A DNA stretch of 57,289 nucleotides from DASRSS01 sp035765515. GTDB lineage: Bacteria; Actinomycetota; Actinomycetes; Mycobacteriales; Jatrophihabitantaceae. The notes beneath the pieces were generated by a model. It worked only from the letters and a program-made list of their open reading frames with translations, was not told where the DNA came from and did no database searches. Position numbers and translations under genes: made by a program. The stretch lies in NCBI GenBank assembly GCA_035765515.1, contig DASTXN010000017.1:1-57289 (forward strand). Direction: 5' to 3'. Every line of letters starts with the position of its first letter. Position 1 is the stretch's first letter. Below are positions 28,687 through 36,772 of the stretch, one piece after another.

Positions 28687-29370
28687 TCACCCGCCCGTCT
28701 GGGTCAGGGCCAGGTTGGCCAGCGCGGTGAGGTCCTTGCTGGCGCGGGCTCCCGCCTTCTCGTGCATGCTGACCGCGACCGTCCGCTGGCCCGACGCGAC
28801 CACGATCGTCGGGTCGGCGTAGTCGGCTCCCGCGCCGCCGGTCAGGATCGTGGCCTGCTGCCCGTCGACCTGCGTCGTGCTCGAACTGGCGCCATGTGCC
28901 ACGTAGTCGTCGACGGTCGCCGGGATGCGGGCCGCCGCCGACTGGGAGTCCTTGTACAGGCTGACGCCGATCTCGGCCTTCGCGACGGCGCTGCCGGCGG
29001 AGGCGCTGCGGGACGGCAGCCCGTACTGGCAGTTCAGGTAGCCGAGGCGGCCGATGTCCTTCTCCGGCAGGCCGACGACGAACGCGGTCCGGCCGCCGAG
29101 TGAGCGTCCGAGCGCGTTGTCGACAGCCGCGGCGGGCAGCAGGTCGTCGCAGGTGCCCGGCAGATGGGTCAGCCTCGTCGGGGTGGGCGTCGGCGTGGTC
29201 GAACTAGCGGCGGGCGTGCTGTTCGTTCCGGTACCGGCCGGTGCCGTCCTGGTGCGGGTGACCACCACCGTCTTCGCCGGCTGCCCGGAGCTGTTGCCCG
29301 TCGAGCAGGCGGGCACGGTGAGCAGCAGCGCGGCCGCACAGCACGCGGACAGCAGGCGACGATCAACCAC
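28687..29370 (-). CDS. Probable lipoprotein, unknown function
   Basis: This 227-residue exported protein has signal sequence LLSACCAAALLLTVPACS with the lipobox VPAC (Cys at about 22), a Thr/Pro/Ser-rich linker, and an outer domain from about residue 65 (TCDDLLPAAAVDNALGR) with a Cys pair. The arrangement recalls mycobacterial DUF3558-type lipoproteins, but I cannot confirm that. The GTG at 29370 is chosen because TATGGT lies 6 nt upstream; an in-frame GTG at 29397 would add nine residues before the signal. No operon partners. Confidence 0.8.
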   Translation of the reverse strand: MVDRRLLSACCAAALLLTVPACSTGNSSGQPAKTVVVTRTRTAPAGTGTNSTPAASSTTPTPTPTRLTHLPGTCDDLLPAAAVDNALGRSLGGRTAFVVGLPEKDIGRLGYLNCQYGLPSRSASAGSAVAKAEIGVSLYKDSQSAAARIPATVDDYVAHGASSSTTQVDGQQATILTGGAGADYADPTIVVASGQRTVAVSMHEKAGARASKDLTALANLALTQTGG

Positions 29371-29376
29371 GAACCG

Positions 29377-29382
29377 ACCATA
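29377..29382 (-). promoter_or_regulatory. Candidate -10 box of leaderless lipoprotein transcript
   Basis: On the minus strand TATGGT is followed after 6 nt by GTG at 29370, with no Shine-Dalgarno site between. Confidence 0.4.
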
Positions 29383-29434
29383 ACTCCGCTCGGCCACCGG
29401 TCCGGGTCAGCGCCGCGGCCGTGTCCCGGCGGCG

Positions 29435-29932
29435 TCAGGGATTGCGCGCGAAGTAGGCCTTGGCGCGCCACGGGACCGCGCGGAAGGCGAGCTGGTTCAG
29501 CGGCGCGGCCAGCCTGAGCAGCACCCGGGTCTTCGCCAGCGGCTCCAGGGCGACCGTCCAGGTGAACCGGCTCCCGGTCGCGGTCGCCTCGACCAGGTAG
29601 TCCTCACCGAAACGCTTGAGCAGCGGGCGGGCGGCCTCGGTCACGTAGAACGTCTTGCGATGCCCCTCGTCCCAGCGGAAGAACTTCTCGCGGACGGTGA
29701 TCGCGCGCCCGGGCAGGACTACCTCGCGCGTGGTCCCGACACCGAACGGCCGCGGCGACGTCCATTGCAGGCGGTGCAGGCCGAGGCCCCAGTCGGCGAG
29801 CGCCCGATCGGAGGTCAGCGATTCCCAGACGCGTTCCGGCGGGACGTCCAGGTCGACCGGCAGCCGGTACACGTATGGCGCGGTCTGGAAGAACATCTCG
29901 TCCAGCGGCTCGAGCGGGTACCAGCGCGTCAT
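29435..29932 (-). CDS. SRPBCC-family protein (polyketide cyclase/START-like)
   Basis: This 165-residue single-domain protein has the helix-grip signature: N-terminal strand YVYRLPVDLDVPPERVWESL, middle VREKFFRWDEGHRKTFYV, and a C-terminal amphipathic helix. Such proteins bind hydrophobic ligands; enzymatic or carrier roles vary, and no catalytic residue is evident. The ATG at 29932 (MTRWYPLEPLDEMFF) is preferred over the ATG at 29944. It lies downstream of the TetR gene on the same strand but is separated from it by the 57-bp palindrome, so it is probably a separate unit. Confidence 0.8.
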   Translation of the reverse strand: MTRWYPLEPLDEMFFQTAPYVYRLPVDLDVPPERVWESLTSDRALADWGLGLHRLQWTSPRPFGVGTTREVVLPGRAITVREKFFRWDEGHRKTFYVTEAARPLLKRFGEDYLVEATATGSRFTWTVALEPLAKTRVLLRLAAPLNQLAFRAVPWRAKAYFARNP

Positions 29933-29969
29933 GGCGCACAGCATGCCCTACTCATCGGTAGCCTGCCCG

Positions 29970-30026
29970 CTTTCCCCATGGTGTGACCAGATTCAGGCCC
30001 TGATTTTGGTCGGAGCGTGGGGAAAG
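29970..30026. repeat. 57-bp palindromic element, family 1, copy 2
   Basis: CTTTCCCCATGGTGTGACCA (29970-29989) pairs with TGGTCGGAGCGTGGGGAAAG (30007-30026) at about 16 of 20 positions (one more as G-T) around a 17-nt loop. The right arm is identical to copy 1. It begins 10 bp past the TetR stop on the minus strand and probably ends the paaI-paaK-paaR transcript. Confidence 0.85.
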
Positions 30027-30036
30027 GCGGCGGGTT

Positions 30037-30654
30037 TCAGCTGCGGCGCAGGCCGGCGAACGCGATCGCGCACACCGCATCGGCCAGCTCGGCCGCGTCG
30101 CTTCCGCTGCGCGTGGGGCGGTACCACTCGACCAGCGAGTTGACCATGCCGAACAGCAGCCGCGCGGTCAGCTGCGGCTCGACGTCTGAGCGGAGATCGC
30201 CGTCCGCGACCGCCTTCGCGACCAGCTCCGCGACGGCGTGGTCGATCTCGCGCCGGCGCCGGATCGCCCTGCGTTCGGTCGCCGTGTTGCCGCGCACGCG
30301 CAGCAGCAGCGTGACGAACGGCAACTCTGCGACCAGCACATCGACGCTGCGGCGGACCAGCAACTCGAGCCGGTCGGCCGCCGGCCCGTCGTGGGCGACG
30401 GCCTCCTCGACGACCGCGGTCAGGCCATCGAGCGCCCGGTCGGTGGCCAGCTGCAGCAACTGCTCCTTGCCCGCCACGTGGTGGTACAGCGCGGACTTGC
30501 TCAGCCCCAACACGCGCGCGAGATCGTCCATGGACGTGCCGTCGTAGCCGCGCTCGGTGAACGTCTGCGCGGCCGCGAGCAGCACCGCGTCCAGGTCGTA
30601 GCCCGGCCGTCCCAGCTTCCTGGCGCCCGGATTCACCACGTGGCTCTTCGTCAT
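30037..30654 (-). CDS. paaR: TetR-family regulator, PaaR-like
   Basis: This 205-residue TetR regulator has an N-terminal helix-turn-helix (TSMDDLARVLGLSKSALYHHV, about 40-60; key residues S-K-S-A-L-Y) and a ligand-binding C-terminal domain. Its ATG overlaps the paaK stop (ATGA), so it is cotranscribed with paaI and paaK. Genomic context points to a repressor of the divergent paa operon that responds to phenylacetyl-CoA, as described for actinobacterial and Thermus PaaR. A palindrome ACCGA-N4-TCGGT in the intergenic promoter is the likely site. The symbol is by context. Confidence 0.85.
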   Translation of the reverse strand: MTKSHVVNPGARKLGRPGYDLDAVLLAAAQTFTERGYDGTSMDDLARVLGLSKSALYHHVAGKEQLLQLATDRALDGLTAVVEEAVAHDGPAADRLELLVRRSVDVLVAELPFVTLLLRVRGNTATERRAIRRRREIDHAVAELVAKAVADGDLRSDVEPQLTARLLFGMVNSLVEWYRPTRSGSDAAELADAVCAIAFAGLRRS

Positions 30655-31961
30655 CGGCGCCGGTCGATGACGCGCTGGAGCTTGCCCAGCGAGCGTTCCA
30701 GGCTGTCCGGGTCGACGACCTCGACGGCCACGGTCACGCCCACGCGCTGCTTGACCGCGATCACGACCTCGCGTGCCGCGTCCGCCCGTCGCTCGGCCGG
30801 GCAGTCGGGACGGGCCTCGACGCGGACCGTCATCGCGTCCAGCCGGCCCTGCTTGGACAGCACGAGCTGGAAGTGCGGCGCGAGTCCGGGGGTGACCAGG
30901 AGGATCTCCTCCAGCTGCGTGGGGAAGACGTTCACCCCGCGCAGGATGATCATGTCGTCGCTGCGCCCGGTGATCTTCTCCATCCGGCGCAGGGACGGAC
31001 GGGCGGTGCCGGGCAGCAGCCGGGTCAGGTCGCGCGTCCGGTAGCGGATGATCGGCAGCGCCTGCTTGCTCAGGGACGTGAACACCAGCTCACCCGGCTC
31101 GCCGTCGGGGAGCACGTCACCGGTCAGCGGATCGATCACCTCCGGGTAGAAGTGGTCCTCCCAGATGTGCAGGCCGTCCTTCGTCTCGACGCACTCTTGC
31201 GCGACGCCGGGACCCATCACCTCGGACAGCCCGTAGATGTCGACAGCGTGCATGTCCAGCCGGTCCTCGATCTCGGCGCGCATCGCCTCTGTCCACGGCT
31301 CGGCGCCGAGAATGCCTATCCGCAAAGAGGATTCGCGCGGATCCAGGCCCTGCCGCTCGAATTCGTCCAGCAGTGCGAGCAGGTACGACGGCGTGACCAT
31401 GACGATGTCCGCACGGAAGTCGTTGATCAACTGCACCTGCCGCGGCGTCATCCCGCCGGACACCGGCACCACCGTGCAGCCGAGGCGCTCCGCACCGTAG
31501 TGCGCGCCGAGACCGCCGGTGAACAGTCCGTAGCCGTAGGAGACGTGGACGGTGTCGCCCGGACGGCCGCCGGCGGCGCGGATCGACCGCGCCATCAGCG
31601 CGGCCCAGGTGTCCAGGTCCTGCTCGGTGTATCCGACGACCGTCGGACGGCCGGTCGTGCCCGACGACGCGTGGATGCGGCGCACCTGCGACTTGGGTAC
31701 CGCGAACATGCCGAACGGATAGTTCTCGCGCAGATCCGCCTTGGTGGTGAAGGGGAATCGGGCGAGGTCGGCCAGGCTGGTGCAGTCGTCCGGGCGCACG
31801 CCGGCCGCGTCGAACGCGGCGCGGTAGTGCGGGACATTCTCGTACGCGTGCCGCAGCGTCCACCTCAGCCGGTCGAGCTGCAGCGCGCGCAGCTCGTCGG
31901 TACCCATGCGCTCGGCCGGGTCGAGCGTGTCCGCCGCCGGCGGCTCACCGAGACGCGTCAC
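30651..31961 (-). CDS. paaK: Phenylacetate--CoA ligase
   Basis: PaaK activates phenylacetate to phenylacetyl-CoA with ATP. The 436-residue protein has the adenylate-forming motif SSGTTGRPTVVGYT (about 97-110), VYGLSEVMGPGVAQEC-like A5 region (DIYGLSEVMGPG), and the C-terminal LQRVIDRRR with the catalytic Lys region. Its length matches PaaK rather than longer acyl-CoA ligases. Its GTG overlaps the paaI stop and its stop overlaps the TetR start, forming a tight three-gene operon divergent from paaZABCDE. Confidence 0.96.
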   Translation of the reverse strand: MTRLGEPPAADTLDPAERMGTDELRALQLDRLRWTLRHAYENVPHYRAAFDAAGVRPDDCTSLADLARFPFTTKADLRENYPFGMFAVPKSQVRRIHASSGTTGRPTVVGYTEQDLDTWAALMARSIRAAGGRPGDTVHVSYGYGLFTGGLGAHYGAERLGCTVVPVSGGMTPRQVQLINDFRADIVMVTPSYLLALLDEFERQGLDPRESSLRIGILGAEPWTEAMRAEIEDRLDMHAVDIYGLSEVMGPGVAQECVETKDGLHIWEDHFYPEVIDPLTGDVLPDGEPGELVFTSLSKQALPIIRYRTRDLTRLLPGTARPSLRRMEKITGRSDDMIILRGVNVFPTQLEEILLVTPGLAPHFQLVLSKQGRLDAMTVRVEARPDCPAERRADAAREVVIAVKQRVGVTVAVEVVDPDSLERSLGKLQRVIDRRR

Positions 31962-32362
31962 GTCTGCTCCCTCAGGGTGCGGCTGGTGCCGCGAAACTCG
32001 GCGATCACCGCGCCCGACTCGACGTCGTCGCGCCGGACGGTGACGTCGTAGATGCCGCTGCGACCGTAGCGGGTCCGCTCGACCGCGCGGGCGTAGAGCA
32101 CGTCGCCCTCGCGGGCAGCTGCAATGAACGCGATGTCGGCCCCGGCAGCGACCGTGACCGGCCCGTGGCTGTTGCAGGCGCAGGCGAACGCGGTGTCGGC
32201 CACCGCGAACACGAACGCACCGTGCGCGATGCCGTGGCCGTTGACCATGTCCGGGCGGACGGTCATCCGGGTCGTCGCGGTGCCGGAAGCGACGGTGACC
32301 AGCTCGATGCCGAGCGCGCGCGAGGCGGAGTCCGCGTCCATCATCCGGTCAACCGGTCCCAT
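31958..32362 (-). CDS. paaI: Hotdog thioesterase PaaI
   Basis: PaaI hydrolyses stalled hydroxyphenylacetyl-CoA or ring-hydroxylated CoA thioesters and so protects the CoA pool. The 134-residue hotdog protein contains GHGIAHGAFVFAVADTAFA, with the active-site Asp in the helix. It is the first gene of the minus-strand paaI-paaK-paaR operon; the next gene overlaps by GTGA. AAGGGAG lies upstream at a rather long spacing, so the ATG at 32344 (second Met pair) is a possible alternative. A perfect TTGACA at 32433-32438 on this strand may be its -35, but a -10 at good spacing is not clear. Confidence 0.92.
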   Translation of the reverse strand: MGPVDRMMDADSASRALGIELVTVASGTATTRMTVRPDMVNGHGIAHGAFVFAVADTAFACACNSHGPVTVAAGADIAFIAAAREGDVLYARAVERTRYGRSGIYDVTVRRDDVESGAVIAEFRGTSRTLREQT

Positions 32363-32379
32363 GAATATGCCGCTCTCCC

Positions 32380-32408
32380 TTGATTCCTGACCGAATGGTC
32401 GGTAAATA
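32380..32408 (+). promoter_or_regulatory. Promoter of the paaZABCDE operon
   Basis: -35 TTGATT (32380-32385) and -10 TAAATA (32403-32408) are separated by 17 bp. The predicted 5' leader is about 65 nt and ends with GAGGAG before the paaZ ATG. Confidence 0.65.
32390..32403. promoter_or_regulatory. Candidate PaaR (TetR) operator
   Basis: ACCGA-ATGG-TCGGT is an interrupted 14-bp palindrome that fills the spacer of the paaZ promoter, so a bound TetR protein would block RNA polymerase. ACCGA/TCGGT half-sites are typical of TetR regulators in aromatic and fatty-acid catabolism. Confidence 0.6.
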
Positions 32409-32478
32409 ATGGAGCCAGAGTCCCTGGTCCCTTGTCAAGGGATCACCGGTACAGCGGGTGGCCCGAGGAGATGTGCGA

Positions 32479-34494
32479 ATGACGGTGCTGGAGAGTTACG
32501 TCGGCGGCTCGTGGTCGGGTCCCGCGGACGGCTCACCTGTGCACGACGCGGTGACCGGTGAGGAGATCGTGCGGGTCAGCTCGGACGGCGTCGACTTCGG
32601 CGCGGCGCTTGAATACGGGCGCACCGTCGGCGGTCCGGCGTTGCGCGAGCTGACGTTCCACCAGCGCGCGGCGCTGTGCAAGGCGGCCGGGCTGCTGCTG
32701 CGCGAGCATCGCGACCAGCTGTACGCGCTGTCGGCCCGTACCGGCGCCACGCTCGCGGACTCGAAGTTCGACGTCGACGGCGGGATCGGCGCGCTGCTGG
32801 CCTACGCGTCCAAGGCCAAGCGCGAACTGCCGAACGACCGGATCCACGTCGAGGGTTCGGTCGAGGCGCTGGGCAAGGGCGGCACGTTCGTCGGCCAACA
32901 CATCCTCACGCCGCGACACGGGGTGGCCGTCCAGATCAACGCGTTCAACTTCCCGGTGTGGGGACCGCTGGAGAAGCTGGCGCCGGCGCTGATCGCGGGC
33001 GTGCCGTCGCTGATCAAGCCGGCGTCGCAGACCGCGTACCTGACCGAGCGGGTCGTGCGCCTGATCGTCGAGTCCGGACTGTTGCCCGACGGCGCGGTCC
33101 AGTTCGTGGCCGGTGGTGCCGGTGACCTGCTCGATCACCTGGACGAGCAGGATCTGCTGTCGTTCACGGGCTCGGCGTCCACGGCGGCAAGGCTGCGCAG
33201 CCACCCGAACGTGGTGGCCCGCTCCGTGCGCTTCAACGCGGAGGCCGACTCGCTGAACTGCTCGATCCTGGGACCCGACGCCACGCCCGGCACCGCGGAG
33301 TTCGACCTGTTCGTCAAGGCACTCGTCACCGAGATGACCGTCAAGGCCGGTCAGAAGTGCACCGCGATCCGGCGCGCCTTCGTGCCGGAAGCGCAGCTGG
33401 ACGCGGTGACCGAGGCCGTGATCACCCGACTGCGCAAGGTGATCGTCGGCAACCCAACCAACCCGGACGTGCGCATGGGCGCGCTGGTCGGACTCGAGCA
33501 GCGCGAGGAGGTGCGCCGCTCGCTCAAGGCCTTGACCGCCGCCGGCCGCGTCGTGTTCGGCGACCCGCAGCACGTAGACGTGGTGGACGCCGACGCCGAG
33601 CGCGGGGCGTTCCTGTCGCCGATCCTGCTTCAGTGCACGGACCTCGAGCGCGACGAGGTGCACAGCGTCGAGGCGTTCGGACCGGTCGCGACGGTGCTGC
33701 CGTACACGTCCACGTCCCAGGTGATCGAACTGGCCGCGCGCGGACGCGGCAGCCTGGCCGGATCGGTCGTCACCGCCGACCGGGACTTCGCACGGGACGT
33801 CGTGCTGGGCACCGCGCCCTGGCACGGCCGCCTGCTGGTGCTCAACGGGACCGACGCGGCGGAGTCGACGGGACATGGCTCGCCGCTCCCTGCGCTCGTG
33901 CACGGCGGACCGGGGCGCGCCGGTGGTGGTGAGGAACTCGGCGGCATGCGTGCCGTGTTCCATCACCTGCAGCGCAGCGCCGTGCAGGCCGATCCGCAGA
34001 CGCTGAGCGCGATCACGGGCCGGTGGGTGCCGGGCTCCGAACGCCGCAGCGGAGTACACCCGTTCCGCAAGCGGCTCGGTGAGCTGCGGATCGGCGACAG
34101 CGTCGTCGCCGGTCCGCGTCGGGTGACCCTTGCCGACATCGAGCACTTCGCCGAGTTCACCGGCGACACCTTCTACGCGCACATGGACGAGGAGGCGGCC
34201 GCCGCGAACCCGTTCTTCGACGGACGGGTGGCGCACGGGTACCTGATCGTCTCCTTCGCCGCGGGCCTGTTCGTGGACCCCGACCCGGGACCCGTCCTGG
34301 CGAACTACGGGTTGGAGAACCTGCGGTTCCTGGCGCCGGTGTACCCCGACGACGAGTTGACGATCACCTTGACGTGCAAGCAGATCAGCGCGCGCGAGGG
34401 CGACTACGGCGAGGTGCGTTGGGATGCCGACGTGACCAAGCAGGACGGCTCGTCCGCCGCGCAGTACGACGTCCTGACGTTGGTGGCGAAGTGA
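32479..34494 (+). CDS. paaZ: Bifunctional PaaZ: ring-opening enoyl-CoA hydratase and aldehyde dehydrogenase
   Basis: PaaZ opens the oxepin-CoA ring and oxidises the resulting aldehyde in phenylacetate degradation. The 671-residue protein has an N-terminal aldehyde dehydrogenase domain (to about 510) with Glu255 (FNAEADSLN) and Cys294 (GQKCTAIRR), and a C-terminal MaoC-like hydratase domain (about 530-671) with FTGDTFYAHMDEEAAA and GRVAHGYLIVS. Both catalytic residues of the dehydrogenase are present. The ATG at 32479 has GAGGAG 8 nt upstream. It leads the operon; paaA overlaps its stop by GTGA. Confidence 0.96.
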   Translation: MTVLESYVGGSWSGPADGSPVHDAVTGEEIVRVSSDGVDFGAALEYGRTVGGPALRELTFHQRAALCKAAGLLLREHRDQLYALSARTGATLADSKFDVDGGIGALLAYASKAKRELPNDRIHVEGSVEALGKGGTFVGQHILTPRHGVAVQINAFNFPVWGPLEKLAPALIAGVPSLIKPASQTAYLTERVVRLIVESGLLPDGAVQFVAGGAGDLLDHLDEQDLLSFTGSASTAARLRSHPNVVARSVRFNAEADSLNCSILGPDATPGTAEFDLFVKALVTEMTVKAGQKCTAIRRAFVPEAQLDAVTEAVITRLRKVIVGNPTNPDVRMGALVGLEQREEVRRSLKALTAAGRVVFGDPQHVDVVDADAERGAFLSPILLQCTDLERDEVHSVEAFGPVATVLPYTSTSQVIELAARGRGSLAGSVVTADRDFARDVVLGTAPWHGRLLVLNGTDAAESTGHGSPLPALVHGGPGRAGGGEELGGMRAVFHHLQRSAVQADPQTLSAITGRWVPGSERRSGVHPFRKRLGELRIGDSVVAGPRRVTLADIEHFAEFTGDTFYAHMDEEAAAANPFFDGRVAHGYLIVSFAAGLFVDPDPGPVLANYGLENLRFLAPVYPDDELTITLTCKQISAREGDYGEVRWDADVTKQDGSSAAQYDVLTLVAK

Positions 34495-35453
34495 CCGCCG
34501 CAGTGAGCGAGTTCGAGGAACTGGTCGCCCGCGAGCAGCGCATCGAGCCGCGCGACGAGATGCCGGACGCCTACCGGGCCACGATGATCCGGCAGATCGC
34601 GCAGCACGCGCACTCGGAGATCATCGGCATGCAACCGGAGGGCGCCTGGATCGCGAGTGCTCCGTCCCTGCGGCGCAAGGCGATCCTGCTCGCCAAGGTC
34701 CAGGACGAAGCGGGGCACGGGCTGTACCTGTACTCGGCGGCCGAGACGCTCGGCGTCGAACGCGACGACCTCACGCAGCGGCTGGTCGACGGCCGGCAGA
34801 AGTACTCGTCGATCTTCAACTACCCGTCGCTGACGTACGCGGACGTCGGCGTCATCGGGTGGCTGGTCGACGGCGCCGCGATCTGCAACCAGGTGCCGCT
34901 GTGCCGCTCGTCCTACGGGCCGTACGCGCGCGCGATGGTGCGCATCTGCAAGGAGGAGTCGTTCCACCAGCGGCAGGGTTACGAGCTGTTGCTGACGATG
35001 ATGCGGGGCTCGGACGCGCAACGCGAGATGGTGCAGGACGCCACGAACCGCTGGTGGTGGCCGTCGCTGATGATGTTCGGCCCGCCGGACGCAGACTCGC
35101 CCAACACGGCGCAGTCGATGCGCTGGAAGATCAAGCGGCACACGAACGACGAGCTGCGGCAGCGGTTCGTCGACATGACCGTCCCGCAGGCCGAGGCGCT
35201 CGGTGTCACGCTGCCGGATCCGGCGCTGCGTTGGAACGACGAGCGCGGGTCGTACGACTTCGGCGAACCGGACTGGGACGAGTTCAAACGCGTGATCAGC
35301 GGCAACGGCCCGTGCAACGCCGAGCGGATCGCGCATCGCCGTGCCGCGCTCGACAACGGCGCCTGGGTCCGCCAGGCCGCCGTCGCCCACGCCGCCAAAG
35401 CGCGCGAAACCCGGCGTACCGAGACGAGTTCAGGGGTGACCACAACGCGATGA
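34491..35453 (+). CDS. paaA: 1,2-phenylacetyl-CoA epoxidase, catalytic subunit PaaA
   Basis: PaaA is the di-iron subunit of the multicomponent enzyme that epoxidises the ring of phenylacetyl-CoA with O2. The 320-residue protein keeps the ferritin-like E-x2-H ligands (KVQDEAGHG and CKEESFHQ). It starts at a GTG overlapping paaZ. The last five residues (VTTTR) and the stop codon lie inside the first bases of a dispersed intergenic repeat, so the C-terminus may have been altered by that repeat. paaB follows after 94 bp, a gap unusual for this operon. Confidence 0.96.
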   Translation: MTAAVSEFEELVAREQRIEPRDEMPDAYRATMIRQIAQHAHSEIIGMQPEGAWIASAPSLRRKAILLAKVQDEAGHGLYLYSAAETLGVERDDLTQRLVDGRQKYSSIFNYPSLTYADVGVIGWLVDGAAICNQVPLCRSSYGPYARAMVRICKEESFHQRQGYELLLTMMRGSDAQREMVQDATNRWWWPSLMMFGPPDADSPNTAQSMRWKIKRHTNDELRQRFVDMTVPQAEALGVTLPDPALRWNDERGSYDFGEPDWDEFKRVISGNGPCNAERIAHRRAALDNGAWVRQAAVAHAAKARETRRTETSSGVTTTR

Positions 35454-35540
35454 GCGCTTGCGCGAAGAGCAGCGATCGCCGATGCGGCGGAGCCGCTATC
35501 GAGATCAGGACCCACCCGAGCGCAGCGAGTGGTGGGGACT
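35441..35540. repeat. Dispersed intergenic repeat, copy C, inside the paa operon
   Basis: It shares CACAACGCGATGAGC, GCGCGAAGAGC and CGAGCGCAGCGAG with copies A and B, in the same order but in a shorter form. It starts within the last codons of paaA and fills the 94-bp gap before paaB. A stretch CCACCCGAGCGCAGCGAGTGG can form a hairpin; key pairs are CCACcC/GgGTGG-like. Confidence 0.6.
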
Positions 35541-35547
35541 GAGATCG

Positions 35548-35841
35548 ATGGGCGATCTGCAGACAACTTGGCCGTTGTGGGAGGTGTTCGTGCGCGGCAA
35601 GCGGGGGCTCAACCACGTGCACGTGGGCTCGCTGCACGCGGCGGACGCCGACATGGCACTTCACCACGCGCGCGACCTGTACACGCGCCGCAACGAGGGC
35701 GTGAGCATCTGGGTCGTGCGCGCCGCGGACATCACAGCGTCCAGTCCGGACGAGAAGGACGCGTTCTTCGCGCCCAGCGGCGACAAGGTGTACCGGCACC
35801 CGACCTTCTACGCCATCCCCGACGACATCCCGCACATCTGA
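35548..35841 (+). CDS. paaB: 1,2-phenylacetyl-CoA epoxidase subunit PaaB
   Basis: PaaB is a small structural or bridging subunit of the epoxidase complex. The 97-residue protein has the family pattern TWPLWEVFVRGKRGLNHVHV, then LHAADADMALHHARDLYTRR and VYRHPTFYAIPDDIPHI. The ATG at 35548 is chosen because homology starts there; the Shine-Dalgarno site is poor (GGGGACTG), which matters because a repeat separates the gene from paaA. Its stop overlaps the paaC start by one base (TGATG). Confidence 0.95.
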   Translation: MGDLQTTWPLWEVFVRGKRGLNHVHVGSLHAADADMALHHARDLYTRRNEGVSIWVVRAADITASSPDEKDAFFAPSGDKVYRHPTFYAIPDDIPHI

Positions 35842-36716
35842 TGGCACACGAGGACGAGAACGCGTACGAGTCGCTGGCGGTCGCCGCCGGCGGTGAGGAG
35901 CGCTGGGCGTTCGGCACCGGCTTCGACGACCCCCTGGCCGGCGTCGACACCACCGTGCCCGCCGGTGTGGACGCTCGCGCGCTCGCCCGTGAGTGCGTGG
36001 CCCTCGGCGACGACGCGCTGATCCTGTCGCAGCGCCTCGCGCTCTGGGTGAGCAACGCGCACGAGCTCGAGGACGAGGTGGCGCTGGCGAACATCGCGCT
36101 CGACCTGCTCGGCCAGGCGCGGCTGCTGCTGACCCGCGCAGCCCAGGCCGACCCGGGGCTGCGCCCGCCGAACGCGCCCCCGCACGTCCCGGACGAGGAC
36201 GCGCTGGCGTACTGGCGCGACGCCGAACAGTTCACCAACGTCCGGCTGGCCGAGCTGGACGACGAACACGACTTCGCCAAGTGCATCGCGCGGCTGTTCG
36301 TGCTGACGACCTGGCGGCTCGCGGTGATGGCGCGGTTGGTCGGCTCGCCCGACCCGGTGCTCGCGGCCATCGCGGCCAAGGCAGTCACCGAGCTCAGCTA
36401 CCACCGCGAGTACGCCGCCGGCTGGGTGATCCGCCTCGGCGACGGCACCGACCTGTCGCACGAACGGATGCACGAGGCGCTCGCCTGGGCCTGGTTCGGT
36501 CACCACGAGCTTTTCCAGATCAGCGATCCGGACGTTCGCGACGAGGTGCAACGAGTGACCGACGACGTGCGCGAGACCGCGACCCTGCTCCGGCGCGAGC
36601 AGCGATGCCCGGCGCACTCCCGGTCCGGCCGGCGCGGCGAGCACACCGACGATCTCGTCACCCTGCTGGCGGACATGCAGGCCGTGGCGCGCGCGAACCC
36701 GGAGGCGACGTGGTGA
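35841..36716 (+). CDS. paaC: 1,2-phenylacetyl-CoA epoxidase, structural subunit PaaC
   Basis: PaaC is the second ferritin-like subunit, paired with PaaA but without a complete metal site. In this 291-residue protein helices contain LGDDALILSQRLALWVSNAH, ANIALDLLGQARLLL, and LSYHREYAAGWVIRLGDGTD. The ATG shares its first base with the paaB stop. The stop is followed after 2 bases by the palindrome that separates it from paaD. Confidence 0.95.
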   Translation: MAHEDENAYESLAVAAGGEERWAFGTGFDDPLAGVDTTVPAGVDARALARECVALGDDALILSQRLALWVSNAHELEDEVALANIALDLLGQARLLLTRAAQADPGLRPPNAPPHVPDEDALAYWRDAEQFTNVRLAELDDEHDFAKCIARLFVLTTWRLAVMARLVGSPDPVLAAIAAKAVTELSYHREYAAGWVIRLGDGTDLSHERMHEALAWAWFGHHELFQISDPDVRDEVQRVTDDVRETATLLRREQRCPAHSRSGRRGEHTDDLVTLLADMQAVARANPEATW

Positions 36717-36718
36717 GG

Positions 36719-36771
36719 GTTGGCCTCGTAGCAGGGCGACACTCCGTACGACAGCCTGCTACGGGGCCAAC
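36719..36771. repeat. 53-bp palindromic element, family 2, copy 2, before paaD
   Basis: GTTGGCCTCGTAGCAGG (36719-36735) pairs with CCTGCTACGGGGCCAAC (36755-36771) with one mismatch and a 19-nt loop. It matches the element at 12040-12091. It lies inside the paa operon and ends one base before the paaD GTG, so its right arm contains the only candidate Shine-Dalgarno (CGGGG, about 6 nt upstream). Confidence 0.85.
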
Positions 36772-36772
36772 A

